DNA of 64,000 bases, taken from Nothopassalora personata (taxonomy: Eukaryota > Ascomycota > Dothideomycetes > Mycosphaerellales > Mycosphaerellaceae). The notes beneath the pieces are model-generated. The model was not told the DNA's origin, made no database searches, and was given only the letters and a program-made list of their open reading frames with translations. A program made the translations under genes and the position numbers. Shown piece after piece: positions 33,161 through 45,697 of the stretch; the first letter of the stretch is position 1, and the number at the start of each line of letters is the position of its first letter. The stretch is taken from positions 4,092,001 through 4,156,000 of the forward strand of contig CM066287.1 in the NCBI GenBank assembly GCA_033816765.1. The letters run 5' to 3'.

Positions 33161-34155
33161 ACAGCTTGATTTTTTTCTTCATCACCAGAACTTGGTTTGC
33201 AAATTTTCCAGCTGAAGGATCTTCAGCATCCCTGCGGCGTTTGGAAAAAACAAAAAGAAAGCAGCAGCAGCACCGCATCGTCATACGCCTCGAGGGGAGA
33301 GTCACGCGACATTGAATGTACGATTTTTCAGAGGATAATGTTCCGTACTTTAATCATTCGAAGTCTTATACTACTCCCGTAGCATAAACATCGAGCATCT
33401 CGTCAAGGAACAAGGCGTTTCCAATGATTCCATTGCCTGCTGGTTGGTAGCAGATGGATTTGCTTCCATCTTGTGTGGAGTCCAATTTGGCTCGTGGGTC
33501 CAGGCTGCAGCATACGAAGCTTGACCCACCCTGTCAGTGCTGATACACAGCCGATACGAAGCAGACCTGATGCTGTGACCACGCCAGATCCAATGCTGTG
33601 ACGTCGGCACATAATGGTTCGCCCGGTGTGTCAGTATTTCGGGGAGGCGCAGCCTGTAATGTGGAAGCAAGTACGAAGAAAAGTGCAGGCAAATCAAGGC
33701 AATGTAGAGCTGTCAAGTCTGATGGACACTTCTGTCTTTTCATGCCTTTGAAATAATCTGCAGCTTCTTGCGGCTGTGTCCATCTCTCCGGACTGACCTC
33801 CTGTGCACAGGCTGCGGCAATAACCGTCCTCCTTACCCATGTCTACAGCTTTAAAGACCTCATTCAGATCAACCTTGTGACGCCTTCTCCTCTGGAGATC
33901 TGCTTTCTTTCATGCCTGCTAGATCCGCAAATCAGTCAATCTCATTTTGAACACGCTGGCTGCTACCAACAAATGAAATGTAAGATCGCGGGCAGCCGGG
34001 GATGATAGGTACCCGTATTCTCTTTGGAAATGCCCAACGCCGTAGTGTTCCACTGATGGGGTTGATGTAATGAATTGAACGCAAAACGGGCCCATGTAGC
34101 CCGAACGGGTTGATATCGTATCCAAGCCCGAGCAGATTCGAGGTATGTCAAGAGA
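33161..34155. other. Intergenic, convergent 3' ends
   Basis: About 1 kb between the GPI-protein gene (plus) and LRG1 (minus), i.e. two 3' flanks. No coding signal or repeat recognised. Confidence 0.5.
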
Positions 34156-37100
34156 TTATGCCACTCCCATGGCCCGCTGTTTGTCGTAGATACCTGACCG
34201 AACGCCGCCCCTGTTCGTGCTGCCATGGGATTCTGTACTCGCGCTGGGGTTCACGTAGGGGAGGTTCGGTGGACTCATTGGGTCGCCACCCACGTGCCTG
34301 ACTGAGCTCTCGTTCTGCCAGGCGCTCTGCTGATGCGGATCGGTGTCTACACGAGTCACGACCGGAGCGGAGGAGGCCGGCGACGTGGCGCCGTTGTGAA
34401 CCGCCCCCATCGTTGGTTGTGCGCTGTTGACCGTTGGAGCCTTGGCACGATCGCCGTATCTCTTCAGAATCTCCTTGGTGGTGATATCGGCACTGTTGCT
34501 GAAGAGAGACGAATCGTTCAAGATCATGGCCAGATCTTCGGGAACCTGCAGATAGTCAGTATTCGTTCATGGCAGAATCATATGATCGATGCTCACCTCA
34601 CACATAGCCTCGTTACACTCGATCAAGCTGTGGACAGCTTCGATGGCTAGGAAGCTGTCGTCCACGGGCACATGATCTTTGCCACGGTGTAGGATGTTCG
34701 GTGTTATCACGGTCGCCAGGTTGTGAATGTCCATCTTGCTGCCACTCTCCTCGTCAACGTGACTGAAGCTAGCCACCCAATTGAGGAATGTGAAGAGCAC
34801 TTCCATGGTATCTCTGTGCGACTTGGGCAGCAAACAACAAGTTAGATGCAGTAATCTTCGCCTTCGTTCGCTGTCGTCAATCTTCTGCGAGGTGATCCAG
34901 AGGTCGTGCAATTTGTGAGTAAGAAGCGGGTCCGGTAGCTCACGAAGGAACTTCTTCAATAGCGCGGCCACTTGAACCGGGTTCTCCTTCGATAGGTCGA
35001 CGTCAACGGCACCCTTATTGTCAATCTCTTCCTTGACATCGTTGAGGCGCTTGATGTTTCCATTCTTTCTGAAGACTCCTTCCACTGACATGTCCATGGT
35101 GCGCATCGCGGTGATGCACTCTTGCACCAAGGATGGGATCTTCAACGACCCAGGGCCAACACCATCAGTGCTTTCCTCGTAGTCACGCTCAATGATTTGG
35201 TCCAAAGGAATGCCGAAGATGGCAGTCTTCGGTCTCTTTTCCTTCTTCTCTTTGCCTTGAAACGCTTTGCCAAACTTGCTCCAGAAAGTGGGTCGCTTGC
35301 TTTCTATGAGCTCGAGCAGCTCTTCCTGATTGAAGTGCCCTTCCAGCAGTGGCTCCATGGATAGAACGGCGACATGTCGGACGATGAAGTACTCTAGTGC
35401 CGTCAGCTCGGAGAAGTACTTCTTCGTGCCGGGCGGTCGAGTCTCCCGCTCATTCCCATCTCCAGACCATTCGCGGGTGTGGCCATTAATCAGTTTGGGT
35501 CTTGGCTCGTGCGGTATCATGGGCTGCCTTGCGAACCTCGAAGCATTCGGTCTTTGCTCCCTAGTCTGTTGGGCCTGCACTATCCTTGGGATGTCGTCGA
35601 GCGTCATGGCATCGTTCTTGCCAAAAGCAAGGTGATTCAGAGCGTCGCCGTTAGCGTCTCGATCCTCGACAATTTTAAAAGTGCCTGTTCTCCGCCGGCC
35701 ATCACCACCATCTGCAGATCCGGGTCTCATACCCTCTGGTCCGTCGATAATTCGCGATGTCCGGGCTTTCTTGGTTGCATTAGAAAGGTGCTTGTCCATT
35801 CTTGTGCTTCTCAGACGTCGGATATCTCCCATTGTGTCTTCGTAGCTTTGGTCACCTTGATTTCTCTGCGCTCCAGACCTGCCACCGTATGACTTTGACC
35901 TTGTATTAGAGCGCAGAAGAGCAGGCTGCCCTTCGGTTGAGGGAGTGTGACCTTCTCGTGAATCGTAGGCAGCAAGGTTGGGGTCGTCACTTGTATGAGG
36001 GAGTGCGCCGCTTGTCCTCAGTGTAGCCAGGAGTCTAGCATGCGCCACCCTGAGTAGATGCACGTATTGCTGTAACCGAGTGACAGGCGCAAATCCCCCT
36101 GCTCTCGAATCAGACGGAGCGTGATTCGAACACCATACTCGCTGCGTTTGTTCACCCCATCGCGCTTCTCCTGGGTCATCGCTCAAGTCTTTGCCACACT
36201 TTGAGCAGCTCACGCATTGTGTGTGAAGGACTCGATTGTCCCTTCGGAAGCACTTGTCTTCCACAGCTTTGCTGCAAACGACACAGGTGTCGGCACTTTT
36301 GTCGACATATAGTTCGGCGTCAGCTTTGGAGTCTCTCTGGCTTTCCGACTGCAGACGACTCTCCAGCTTGCTGATATCCTCGAGAAAGCTCTCCAGGCCT
36401 TCCGCACTTGCAGTCTCGCGTTCCAGCTTCAGTGCGCCAGAGAGACAGATTCTGATCATCAGCTTCAGGTAGTGCGCCAGTCCAGTCACTAGAGAAAGAA
36501 GTTCTTGGGTGACACCAAGCCGTCGCACGCCGTTGTCTTGATTCTCGGCGAGCAGCTGGAAGAATGCTACGACTTTCTTGCACAGAAGCTTTGCCTCCCT
36601 GCTGTAGCTGAGACCGGGATGCACAATGGCTTCGAACGTTCTAACACCCTCTGCGTTCTTGTTAGGCCGAACCTGAAGTCCGTGATCGAGAACATCCGCT
36701 GCTCCGAAGAGAAGGTCAACATGAGTGATGAATTTCTTAGCCGCCACAACGCCGTCCATGTATGCTCCGTTACTAACGTGCAGCAACATGTCCGATATGC
36801 ATGTGGCTGAGCGTTCCTCGAATGTCGACAACGTGTGCCATATCCAGTGGACCTTGTACTCCACTGCTTCCTCTTCGTTCTTGACGACCTGTCTTGCAGT
36901 TTCACTGGCATCATCTTCGCCAGCGTCGCGATCTATTCTCAGTCGTTCGAGCGCTTGCTCCTCCTCAGAGCCTTTGGGTGGCGGTGCATGTAATCGCACG
37001 TTCCAGTATTTGTGTATCATGTAGCACTCTGGATGCCAATGCTGGTTCACACCGTTCCGGAAAATTTCCACAAACTGCTTCAGGATGGCGGTTTGACATC

Positions 37101-37792
37101 CGTTACATTTTTGTGCGAACTTGGTGGAGTAGTGGTAGTGACAATACACGCTCCCCTCGTGTTCGTAGTAGGAGTCCTGCGCGCCGAAGACGGTTGGACA
37201 CACGGAGCACGTAAAGTGCTCGATGTGGTACTTTCGATCTAGTGCTGTGATATATGATCCTCGCAAAGCTCCGCCACACGCGTAGCAGAGTAGGTCGAGC
37301 CGGCGGAAATAGTCAGTCTCGCACAGTGGGTACTGGTTCGGTGGCTGATCTGGCACTGGAAAGAACTTGGAGGCTACGATCTTGCCACAGTCCTGCGAAG
37401 TGGTTAGTTGAGTCCTCATGATTGACTCGCACGCGGCTTTTGAGACGTACGTGACATGTGAAGCACTCCAAGTGGTATGTGTCCCCCAACGCCCTCACGA
37501 ACTGCCCAGTGAGACTCCGCTGGCACTTTCCACATGATCTCTGCTGGCCGCTGGGCCGTCGGCCGTTTGATTTGGACCTCTCTTTACTACCACTTTCGCT
37601 TGTGGCCTCTACCGAGGGTCTCGATCGGTCCTGAGGTGCCAGGCTGGTGGCGGTTCCATGCCCGTGTGCTCTGGGGGAAAGATCTGGCTGACCATTCGCT
37701 GCGGGCGAGTGATGATGCTGTGCGGACTGCTCATCGTCGTAGTACGTCTGTTTTGCCGCGCCGGGCGGACGGTCGTTGGGTGGCAGAGCCAT
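34156..37792 (-). CDS. LRG1: LIM-domain Rho GTPase-activating protein Lrg1
   Basis: 1175 aa in three exons: 37792-37451, 37392-34597 and 34545-34156, all phase 0. After a Pro/Gln/His-rich start, LIM domains begin at about residue 87 (CGKCQRSLTGQFV...ECFTCH|DCGK), followed by a second (CYACGGALRGSYITAL...YHYSTKF) and a third half (CNGCQTAILKQFVEI). A fourth LIM-like zinc site is near 480-535 (CVVCSKAVEDKCF...). The RhoGAP domain lies at about 840-1040, with the arginine finger in EGVFRKNGN near 888 and the LLKKFLRELPDPLL helix. This order is specific to Lrg1, the GAP for Rho1 that restrains glucan synthase and polar growth. The first intron splits LIM1. Confidence 0.95.
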
Positions 37793-37932
37793 GCCAGGGC
37801 TCCGCTAGGCGTCGCGGAGACACAATAGCGTGCGCGCAATGGTCGTGCGGTCGCGGCGTCGGTGTCGGTGTTGGTGCGGCAGTCGAGGTTGAGTTGTACG
37901 GCCGAGTCGCAGCAGGCCGGCGCGAGGGGTTA

Positions 37933-37961
37933 GTGCCAGTGCCAGTGCCAGTGCCAGTGCC
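37933..37961 (+). repeat. GTGCCA hexanucleotide microsatellite
   Basis: Nearly five perfect GTGCCA units upstream of LRG1; the last lacks its final A. On the LRG1 strand this reads TGGCAC. Confidence 0.9.
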
Positions 37962-38162
37962 GATGCCAGGAATAGTCGCGAGTCTCGCTTCACCTCCTCC
38001 ACCACCAAGATCAACAGTTTGGACGACGTGCTGCTCCTCGTGCGCAGCGCACACGAACGCGGTGTGGCGTGGTGTGGCGTGGGCGTGGGCGCGAGCGTGC
38101 GTATGGACTGGGGACGTCGACAATACAAGGAGGAGACGACGGACAGGCGTGCGTTGCGCAAT

Positions 38163-38193
38163 GGGTAGGGGTAGGGGTAGGGGTATGGGTATG
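38163..38193 (+). repeat. GGGGTA-type short tandem repeat
   Basis: Runs of GGGTAG/GGGGTA followed by two GGGTAT variants, within the LRG1/RPB4 promoter space. G-run spacing would allow G-quadruplex formation; that is inference. Confidence 0.85.
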
Positions 38194-38625
38194 CAGCTGT
38201 GCTTGCGGTGTCGCTGGACTGTCGGCGGAGTAGTGTCGAGGTGCTGCCAGTTCAGTTCAGAGCGAGGTACAACTGGTCACGATCACGGCGCGAACAGCCG
38301 TCCACTTGGGCTAGAAGTATCAGGTACACTTGTATGCAAAAACTCAAACCAACCTCCGCCCTTCAGTCCTGCAAACAGAACGACCAGCAGCGCGATGAGG
38401 CTGTGCATTCACGTGCCGTCAGCCTTCACTGTTGTTCTTTGACAACACAACGAACCTTGGGAAGAAACTATTCTACACGGCTCTTGGCGAAACAACTGAT
38501 CCACTGCATCTCCTACTCCGCCTTCAAGTCGCGTGTGCCCTTTACACACGCGACACTACCCCGTCGCCACCACAACCACCAACAACACGCCCCTCCTCTT
38601 CAGATCTCCCCCCCCCACCACCACC

Positions 38626-39148
38626 ATGGCAGGCCCCCAATCCGGTGCGCCAGCACCAACATCTCGCCGCCGCCCACCTCCAACGGGCGACGAAGAAGCC
38701 ACCACCCACCTCAAACTCGGCGAAATGTCCGGCGAACAAGCCCTTTCACCCGCCGAAGTGACCCTCATGCTGGACCAACTCGAGAAAGCCCGCGGCCAGC
38801 CCAACCACACCGAAATCTACTACAAGACCCGCGACTACTGCCGCCAATTTGCGCGCTTCAAGGATGACAATAGCATACGGCAGGTCAACCAGATCAGCAC
38901 CGAGTTGACGGAGCGGGGCTTGGGTATCACGCAGTTTGAGCGGGCGCAGTTGGGTGAGTAGTGGCTATACACGCGATTGCCAGATGCGACATGAACGGAT
39001 TCACTGATTATGGTGGACAATAGCTACGCTGTGCTGCGACACGCCGGAAGAAGCGCGTACACTGGTTCCTTCGCTCGAGGGCAAGATCGCCGACGACGAG
39101 CTGGAGATTGTGCTCAATGACATTGCCAAGCTACGCGATTTCCAGTAG
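38626..39148 (+). CDS. RPB4: RNA polymerase II subunit RPB4
   Basis: 150 aa in two exons, 38626-38953 and 39024-39148 (donor GTGAGT, acceptor TAG; join FERAQLG..|ATLCCDTPEEA). Rpb4 with Rpb7 forms the stalk of RNA polymerase II and acts in initiation and mRNA decay coupling. Visible hallmarks: N-terminal DEEATTHLKLGE, ALSPAEVTLMLDQL, TRDYCRQFARFKD and the conserved C-terminal HRDC-like helices LCCDTPEEARTLVPSL and DELEIVLNDIAKLRDFQ. Length is as in other filamentous fungi, which lack the charged insert of yeast Rpb4. The ATG at 38626 follows a CCACCACC tract, a good fungal start context. Confidence 0.95.
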
Positions 39149-39743
39149 ATCTGATCGTTCATGTTTTCAAAGCGAGGCGTTGGTGGACTGGGGCATGATC
39201 ACTAGGGTACGATGGTCTCGCGTACTGCGGTGCTACTTTTCACAGCAAGCAGAGCTTGTAGCACAGGTCAAGCAGAGGCTCGAGTGTCGCGCGAATGAAT
39301 GATGAGAGAGCATCAATTTCCATGATGTTCTTGGCTGAGAAATCTGATACCCTCCTGTACTTGATACAAAGTGTATCCTCCTAGTGACATTCTCTCATCT
39401 GTGGGAGTGACTGCAACGCGCTAACATAAAACACTTCTTTTCGTGGTGTTACAAAGCGCCAACTCATTTGCTCAGACTGTTGTCGCCTTGGCGACTTGTG
39501 GAAACCTGTCTTCTCGTAATACTTGCAACAGAAAAAAGGACTTCTTCAATCCAGCAACCCTGTCGGATTATCACTTAACTGTGCTGTAACTCCCCCAACG
39601 CCCTGCTTGCAGAATCTCCGTAACGCGATCGTAAGTCGGTAAACAAACATAGGAAATAATCAGAGCTGAAGTAGCTTCGAGAATCGATACAGTGGATGTA
39701 GTGCGTGCAATGTCAATGCCGGTTGGTGGCAAAACTTGCTTGC
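39149..39743. other. Intergenic, convergent 3' ends of RPB4 and RIM15
   Basis: About 600 bp, moderately AT-rich, with no coding signal recognised. Confidence 0.5.
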
Positions 39744-42700
39744 TCAAGCGTCTTCGAGCGACGCTGCTCTGGGTGTAGGATCTGGATCGGCGTCTTCCGT
39801 GTGGTGCGGTCTCGGTGTGGCATCTTCGGGCGTTCTCGCGTCCATGTCGATGTCCTCCGTGTGGTGTCCAGGTGCGGGAGGAAAGATTTCGGGCGGTGTC
39901 AAGTGCCCGGTGGCAGAAGCAGTGATATCGGCAGATGACTCCTCGAGGATGGCATGCTCTGTGCTGGGTGATCGAGGACCGGCTGCAGACAGTAGATCCT
40001 CGCTCGAGATCACGCTTCCTTGATTCTTGTCAGTGGATGCCTATTGAGTACATTCAGAAACTTCGACTTACCATTCGAGGAGGAGCGCATCATCTCTATT
40101 CCCAGTTTGGAAGTCCGCTTGACATGGCGTTTGGGCGACCTTTGCCGCACAGGTGCACGCCCAAGCTCATCGTCTTCAAGCTCATCGTCGCCGCTTTCCG
40201 CTGCCGACTCGTGACGTATCTTCTCCAGCGACCTACGTTTGGCTTGAATTGCTTCATTCGAGGGCTGCTTCCTCGGTGCTAGTTGACCTGATTCGCCCGA
40301 TAGAGCCGCAGGTGCGGAGGACTGATGCTCAAGGTGTGGCAGAGCATATGTGGATCCAGACTTCCTGCTTGCTTGATCGAGACTGCGAGTGATCCCCAGA
40401 CCGCCTGCGATGCCATGATTGCGCTCAAGATCAGATTGGTTTGGCTCCGAGTCAATGGTGGGCTGTCGAGAGATGATGAACGGTATGCTGTAATTGCTGT
40501 CCTCGCCAATGGACGTCGTCGAGCCGATTGAATTCTCGCGATTGCTTGTGACGCTGGAAGACCCGTGGAAACTGCCGCCCGCAATCGATGATGTAGTTGT
40601 TGGGCTGTCGCCAGTTGGCATTGATTCTTTACGCAGACCTGATGGCGGAATGGCTTGAGGCAATGGCGGCTTCCAACCGTCTGGAGGCGTTCGCCATTGA
40701 CAGAGTCTGCCCATAACCTCTTCTAACTTTTCCTTCGTAGGTGGTTTCTCAATGAGCGCATCAAAATGATGAGCCCCTTGGAGTTGATTGAGATAACCAG
40801 TGACGGCAACTATAGGCGTGTGAGAGTTGGCATTTCGTGTGTCCCGAATCATTCTCGCGACATCAGCACCATTGACATGAGGCAATTTGTACTCCATCAT
40901 GATGATGTCGAACTTCACTTCGCTCATGGCGTATCTCATTGCCTCGGATCCGTTAGTCACAGCAATTGTACGGCATCGCAGTTTTTCCAGAAGTCGCTCC
41001 ATCACGAGACGAGAGACAGGGTGATCCTCACAGACAAGAACATCAAGGGTGCGGAAGGTGGGTCCATCAGCAAGGCTTATCTGTGATAGCCGCCGGGAGC
41101 TCTGGCGACGACGTTGGACCCGCAGCAAAGCCTGGTGTCTGGTCTCTTCATTGTCTGAAGAAGATGGTGAAACGTCGAATACGCCACTCCTTCGCTTGTG
41201 GTGGTGCGAGGCAAGCATTTCTGGAACATGGTCTCCGTCCTGATCCTGTGAGCCGACAGTCTGCGACCTCTGCCTTGGCGACGAGACACCTGCTTGCCGA
41301 CCTCCAGGCGAGGTGCGGTCTGGGTGAGACGGTAAGTGAACGGAGCCTGACTTTCCCAGTCTGACTGGCGATGGCACGCTCGCAGAAGCCTTGAAAGTGA
41401 CGGGTAGCCTGAGCGCCTGGTCAAGAGCTGTGCTCGGTTGCAGTGAGCTGCTAGTCTGTTGAGACAAGTTCGAGGACCCGCTCGACGTCTTTCGTCTGTC
41501 CGGGTGCTGACCTGCACTAAAGGACACAAGCAGCGGAGAAGATGGCTGCGATGCACGAACCGGCGAAGAATTGGCTTGATTCAGCAGAGCGGGAGACTGG
41601 GGCCGGGTTGAACCCTTATTGGCAGATTGAGTGCGCTTAAGGGGACCTGGCACAACTGGGCTAGATTCCAACGAGGGTGCGGGTGGTGGTGAAGCCAAAG
41701 CTGATGAAGACGCTGATGCGCCAGCTGCAGATTTCGCCAGTGCTTGCATTGCGTCTGCCCGCAACTTCTGTATGACGTCTTTGTTCGCCTTCTCAAGCAC
41801 CGGGAGATTCTTGAACTGGAAGTTACCAAAGTCATCAGCAGCTACCGGCTCACTAAGTCGTCGTGATCGATTGTCTCTCACATGCGGCGGTATGTGTAAC
41901 GGCATCAGGTTCCGCTTGACTGAGTTGACTTGGCTTCTAACCCGTGAAAGCGCGTCGTGCGGCCTGTCCGGGTAGTCAGCTCCTGGAGTCTGAACCGGTG
42001 ACGAAGATTGGTCTTCGAACTCTGCAGCGAAGCTCTGCATTGTGGCTCCTCGCGAATCAAAGTACTCCGTATCTTCCGGGTTTTCGCTTGCGGGCACGAA
42101 GGATGCCTCGTCCTCGCGAAGAGTCTCCCAGTTGATCCCGGCAAACCAAGGATGGGCTTTGATCTCGTCGCCACCGCTGTCGTACTTGCCATCTTTATTT
42201 GAACCCAACCGCTCTTGAGGATCAAGACACATGAGCTTGTTGATAAGATCTTTCGCGTCTTCAGAGACATCATCTTCATCCTCGGGCGGCCATTGTATCT
42301 TGCGCCTCAAGATATTCTGGAACACTTCCTCGGGTGTGTCGGCATTGAACGGTGGCCGTCCATATAGACACTCAAACAGGATGCAGCCAAGTGACCACCA
42401 ATCGCTCATCTCGTCTTGACCAGCTCCCTTGATTGTTTCGGGCGCCAGGTAGTCCGGCGTGCCCACGAATCGCCTGTTGCTGTCATCTGGATCAAAAAGG
42501 GCCATGACGGGAGGAGGCATGGCGGATGGCTGAACAGGGGCCTCTGTCTTTGGTGCGCTCGAGTTGCTCACAACCGGCTGTAGTGCATATGGATCTGGCG
42601 ACTCGGCGCCTTCCTCATCCGCCGTTTCCTCCTCGATCGGCGTCCGTCCATCGGCTATGGAAAACCTGCGGAACATTGCCGACAGAGCCTCACTGTCACC

Positions 42701-45697
42701 ACTGTCACTGCGGTGGCCCGAAGTCCTTCTGGAAGGCTCCCTTGAGCCTTCGCGATAGAGACTGAAATACGAAGGTTGATTCATATCATGGTTCAGGACC
42801 GCGGGTGTCAATGCTGGTGTTTGCGCCGGAGAGTGGTGTCCTTGATAATCAAATGAAGTCGATCGCGAGGAATTCACCGAAGGCGCTCGACGAAAGGGCC
42901 CTGCCTTTAGGAGATCGGGTGGCGCGTCGCCCGGCTTCGCATTGATGGCACGTTTCTGCCGCCCAATGAGACCCATTCGCGAGAGGCCAAAGTCGGTCAG
43001 CTTCAAATGTCCTTTTGCGTCAATCAGAAGATTATCAGGCTTAAGGTCACGATGGACAATCTGGCGGCTGTGTAGATGCTGCACGCACAGGACTACCTCA
43101 GCAATGTACTTCTGAGTCCAGTCCTCCGGCAGCGCTCCAAGTACTTTGATCAGCGAGGCACAATCGCCTCCGTTCAAGTACTCCATGACAAGGTAAAGGA
43201 AATCCTTGCTAGAGAAGGTCCAGTACAGCTTGGCAACGAAATCGCTTTCCCCTTGCCACATCATGATTGCACGTTCGGCCTTGACGTTTGTGACCTGGTT
43301 CTTCGCTATCATGTCCGCTTTCTTGAGCGTCTTGATCGCATAGTAATCGCCAGTCGATTTCTTCTTGGACAGATAAACGCTTCCAAATGCGCCCTTACTG
43401 ATTGGCTTGATGATCTCAAAGTCTTTGATTGATGTCTGGACTGCCCTTGGTTGAGGATTGCTTATCACGGCACTCAGACGGGGTGATGCGGGACGTCCAA
43501 GTGCCTCCGACAATGCGGCCGAAGACTGCCGACGATGATGGTGATGATGATGCTGCGCTCGGATTACGGGCGAGTTCAACTCGCTCTGAGTCAAGATGGG
43601 CGAAGCTATTGGCGATGGGTTACTGTCAGTCCCGCTGGGCAGTCTGGGCTTGGCCATGCGAAGAGGTGAGGAGGGCGGTGGCGGACCACGGCCAGGCGAG
43701 TGATGACGACCAGCGCCTGCCAGGCTTGGGAGTATCAAACTTTGACGTTTACGATCCCGCGACCTCGTGCTAGCAACGCGACTCAGACTCAGCTCAGCTC
43801 CAGGTGAAGTTGCGCGACGATGGCTTCCGCTGGCAATCGAAGACCGCATACTGCTATCGCTATCCCCGCCAGTATCGCTCTCCAATGCGATCGACCCGCG
43901 TTTGTGCAGCAAGAAAGATTCGGAAGCCGCGCTGTGTGACTTGGGGGTGGTGGCTCCGGCGCGTGGACTGCTCGCCCGTGATGATCCTGCGGATGACTGT
44001 CGCCGTTGCAGCATGGAGTCCGACGTGTTTCTGAGCATAGCCATGGCAGAAGAGCTACCGCCGGATTTGAACGTGTGAAGATTGAACATCTCGTCCCCAT
44101 GCATTGACTCAGCACCCTCATTGGCGGTCTCTGAAGCGGCCATGGAAAGCAGGTCGTGCTCTGAAGGCTCGTATCCATCGTTGTCTTCACTGGAGCTTGA
44201 GTCGCTTTCATCGCCCGCCGCTATGCGGGCAGCTTTTTGCAGCGCTGCTTCAATGCACTCCTGTACCAGGATATCGTACTCAATGCGAATGCGTTCTGAA
44301 TACTCCAGGATACGACGATGCCGGAAAACGGCCTCGACTTTAGACTTTGCCAGCTGTGAAGTGTCGTCGCAGAGTAGGGCCAGACCATTTTCGTTCTCAA
44401 GCGACCCAGCACTTGGCGATTGCCATTGCATGACCTGCTGTATGCGACCTTCTGACTGTGGAGACTGTGTCCGCAGCTCACCAGGAGCATATCCCTTGGT
44501 CTCTTTAATTGACGGTGTGCTGATCTCCATGGCGGTATCGCACAGATCCAGGATTAGTTCCACGATGCGGGCCAACGGCCTTCTAACAGCAAAGCTCCTA
44601 GCTCTGTGATGACCGGAAGCACTAGTAGAGGAGTCTCGAGAACGCGACTGATGTGCTGCAGGCGTGGACCGGCCGGACGTGGGTCCCGAAGATGAAGGCG
44701 AGGTCGGACCAATTGTGTATCCCTTGTACTCGGCCTTTGGGAGTGGGGAAGACGATCCGGTATCAATGGCATTTTGCTTTGGCAATCGAGATTGTGCTTC
44801 CAGTGCGTCAAGGACTTTGACCAAGGCCGATCTCTGCTCGTTCAATGACTCCTGCGCCATCTGTACTTCCATCTCTGCTCGGTGTTCCTGAAAGCAAAGC
44901 TCTGTGTGCTTTTCGAACCACCAGGGCGTAATTTGACGCTCGCATATGCGACAAAGGACGGGGAGAGGCGGCGGATGGTTGCCCGGGTCATTGACTCCAA
45001 CGTCTGCCAACAAAGTCAAGTAATTCGCGAGCATTTCCGCACCGATCCCGAGCGAGTCAACCAAGACCTGAGGAAGATCAATGGTGATTTCGCGTGCGAC
45101 AGCAGGCTTTATCATCCACATGGTGTGGCTCTCTTCGCCAGTGCTTCGATCATAGACCATAATGCCCTGAGCTTCGAGATCGATGGTTTGTTCTTCCGCT
45201 GGCTGTTTATCGACTGTCTCCCCAACAAGCTCTGGTAAGCAGTCGACGCCAGGCTTGGGTTCCACCGGCGTCTTATCGTCCGCTGAGTGGGCATCCTCGT
45301 AGGGAACACTGGGAGGACTTTTGATAGAGAATCGAACGACGCGGCTTTTCGAGTCGTCCTTTCGCATAGCATCAAGGCAATCGGCAAAGATGGTGTCGTT
45401 GTCGACCAGCAGCTCCGCAATAGGCTTTCCCACAACGCTCCTCGGTGCAATGCCAGTGACATCCTCCCAAGAGGGACTAACCCATCTAACGCGGCCTTCA
45501 AGGTCCAGCTCCAGAATGGCATTGAGAGACTGCTCAGCAGCCTTCTTCAAATCCTCACGTTCTTCCCGAATATCCATGCTGATTGTCCTGAGCATGTGCA
45601 CTCTACCGAGTCCCCCCGCCGCCACTTCGTCCTTCAGCGCAGCGACGGCTGGCGGCACCAGACTCTTGGATGGGCCTCCGCCCTCGCTTGCGGCCAT
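39744..45697 (-). CDS. RIM15: Rim15-like serine/threonine protein kinase (PAS, AGC kinase, receiver)
   Basis: 1966 aa in two exons: 45697-40072 and 40018-39744; the join reads SSSNG|SVISSEDLL. Domain order by eye: PAS at about 50-150 (AILELDLEGRVRWVSPSWEDVTG); a C2HC zinc motif (CRICERQITPWWFEKHTELC) near 250; kinase at about 758-1170 with ISKGAFGSVYLSKK, HRDLKPDN near 882, DFGLSRMG near 905 and GTPDYLAPE near 1080. The insert of about 170 residues between DFG and APE is the Greatwall/Rim15 hallmark. A receiver-like domain sits at about 1550-1670 (DVLVCEDHPVSRLVMERLL...). Rim15 governs entry into quiescence, stress resistance and sporulation downstream of TOR and PKA. The phospho-acceptor position of the receiver is Glu, not Asp. 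Confidence 0.96.

Larger units (their letters stand above)
37793..38625. promoter_or_regulatory. Shared divergent promoter LRG1 / RPB4
   Basis: About 830 bp between two divergent start codons. It carries a GTGCCA hexanucleotide repeat at 37933-37961 (close to five units) and a GGGGTA-type repeat at 38163-38193. CT/CA-rich tracts precede the RPB4 ATG. Open frames through the region arise from these repeats and are not genes. Confidence 0.6.

Noticed and set aside
37534..38442. 302-codon plus-strand frame across the LRG1 start and promoter
   Set aside because: Composed of Arg/Gly/Val runs from the hexanucleotide repeats and antisense of the LRG1 exon.
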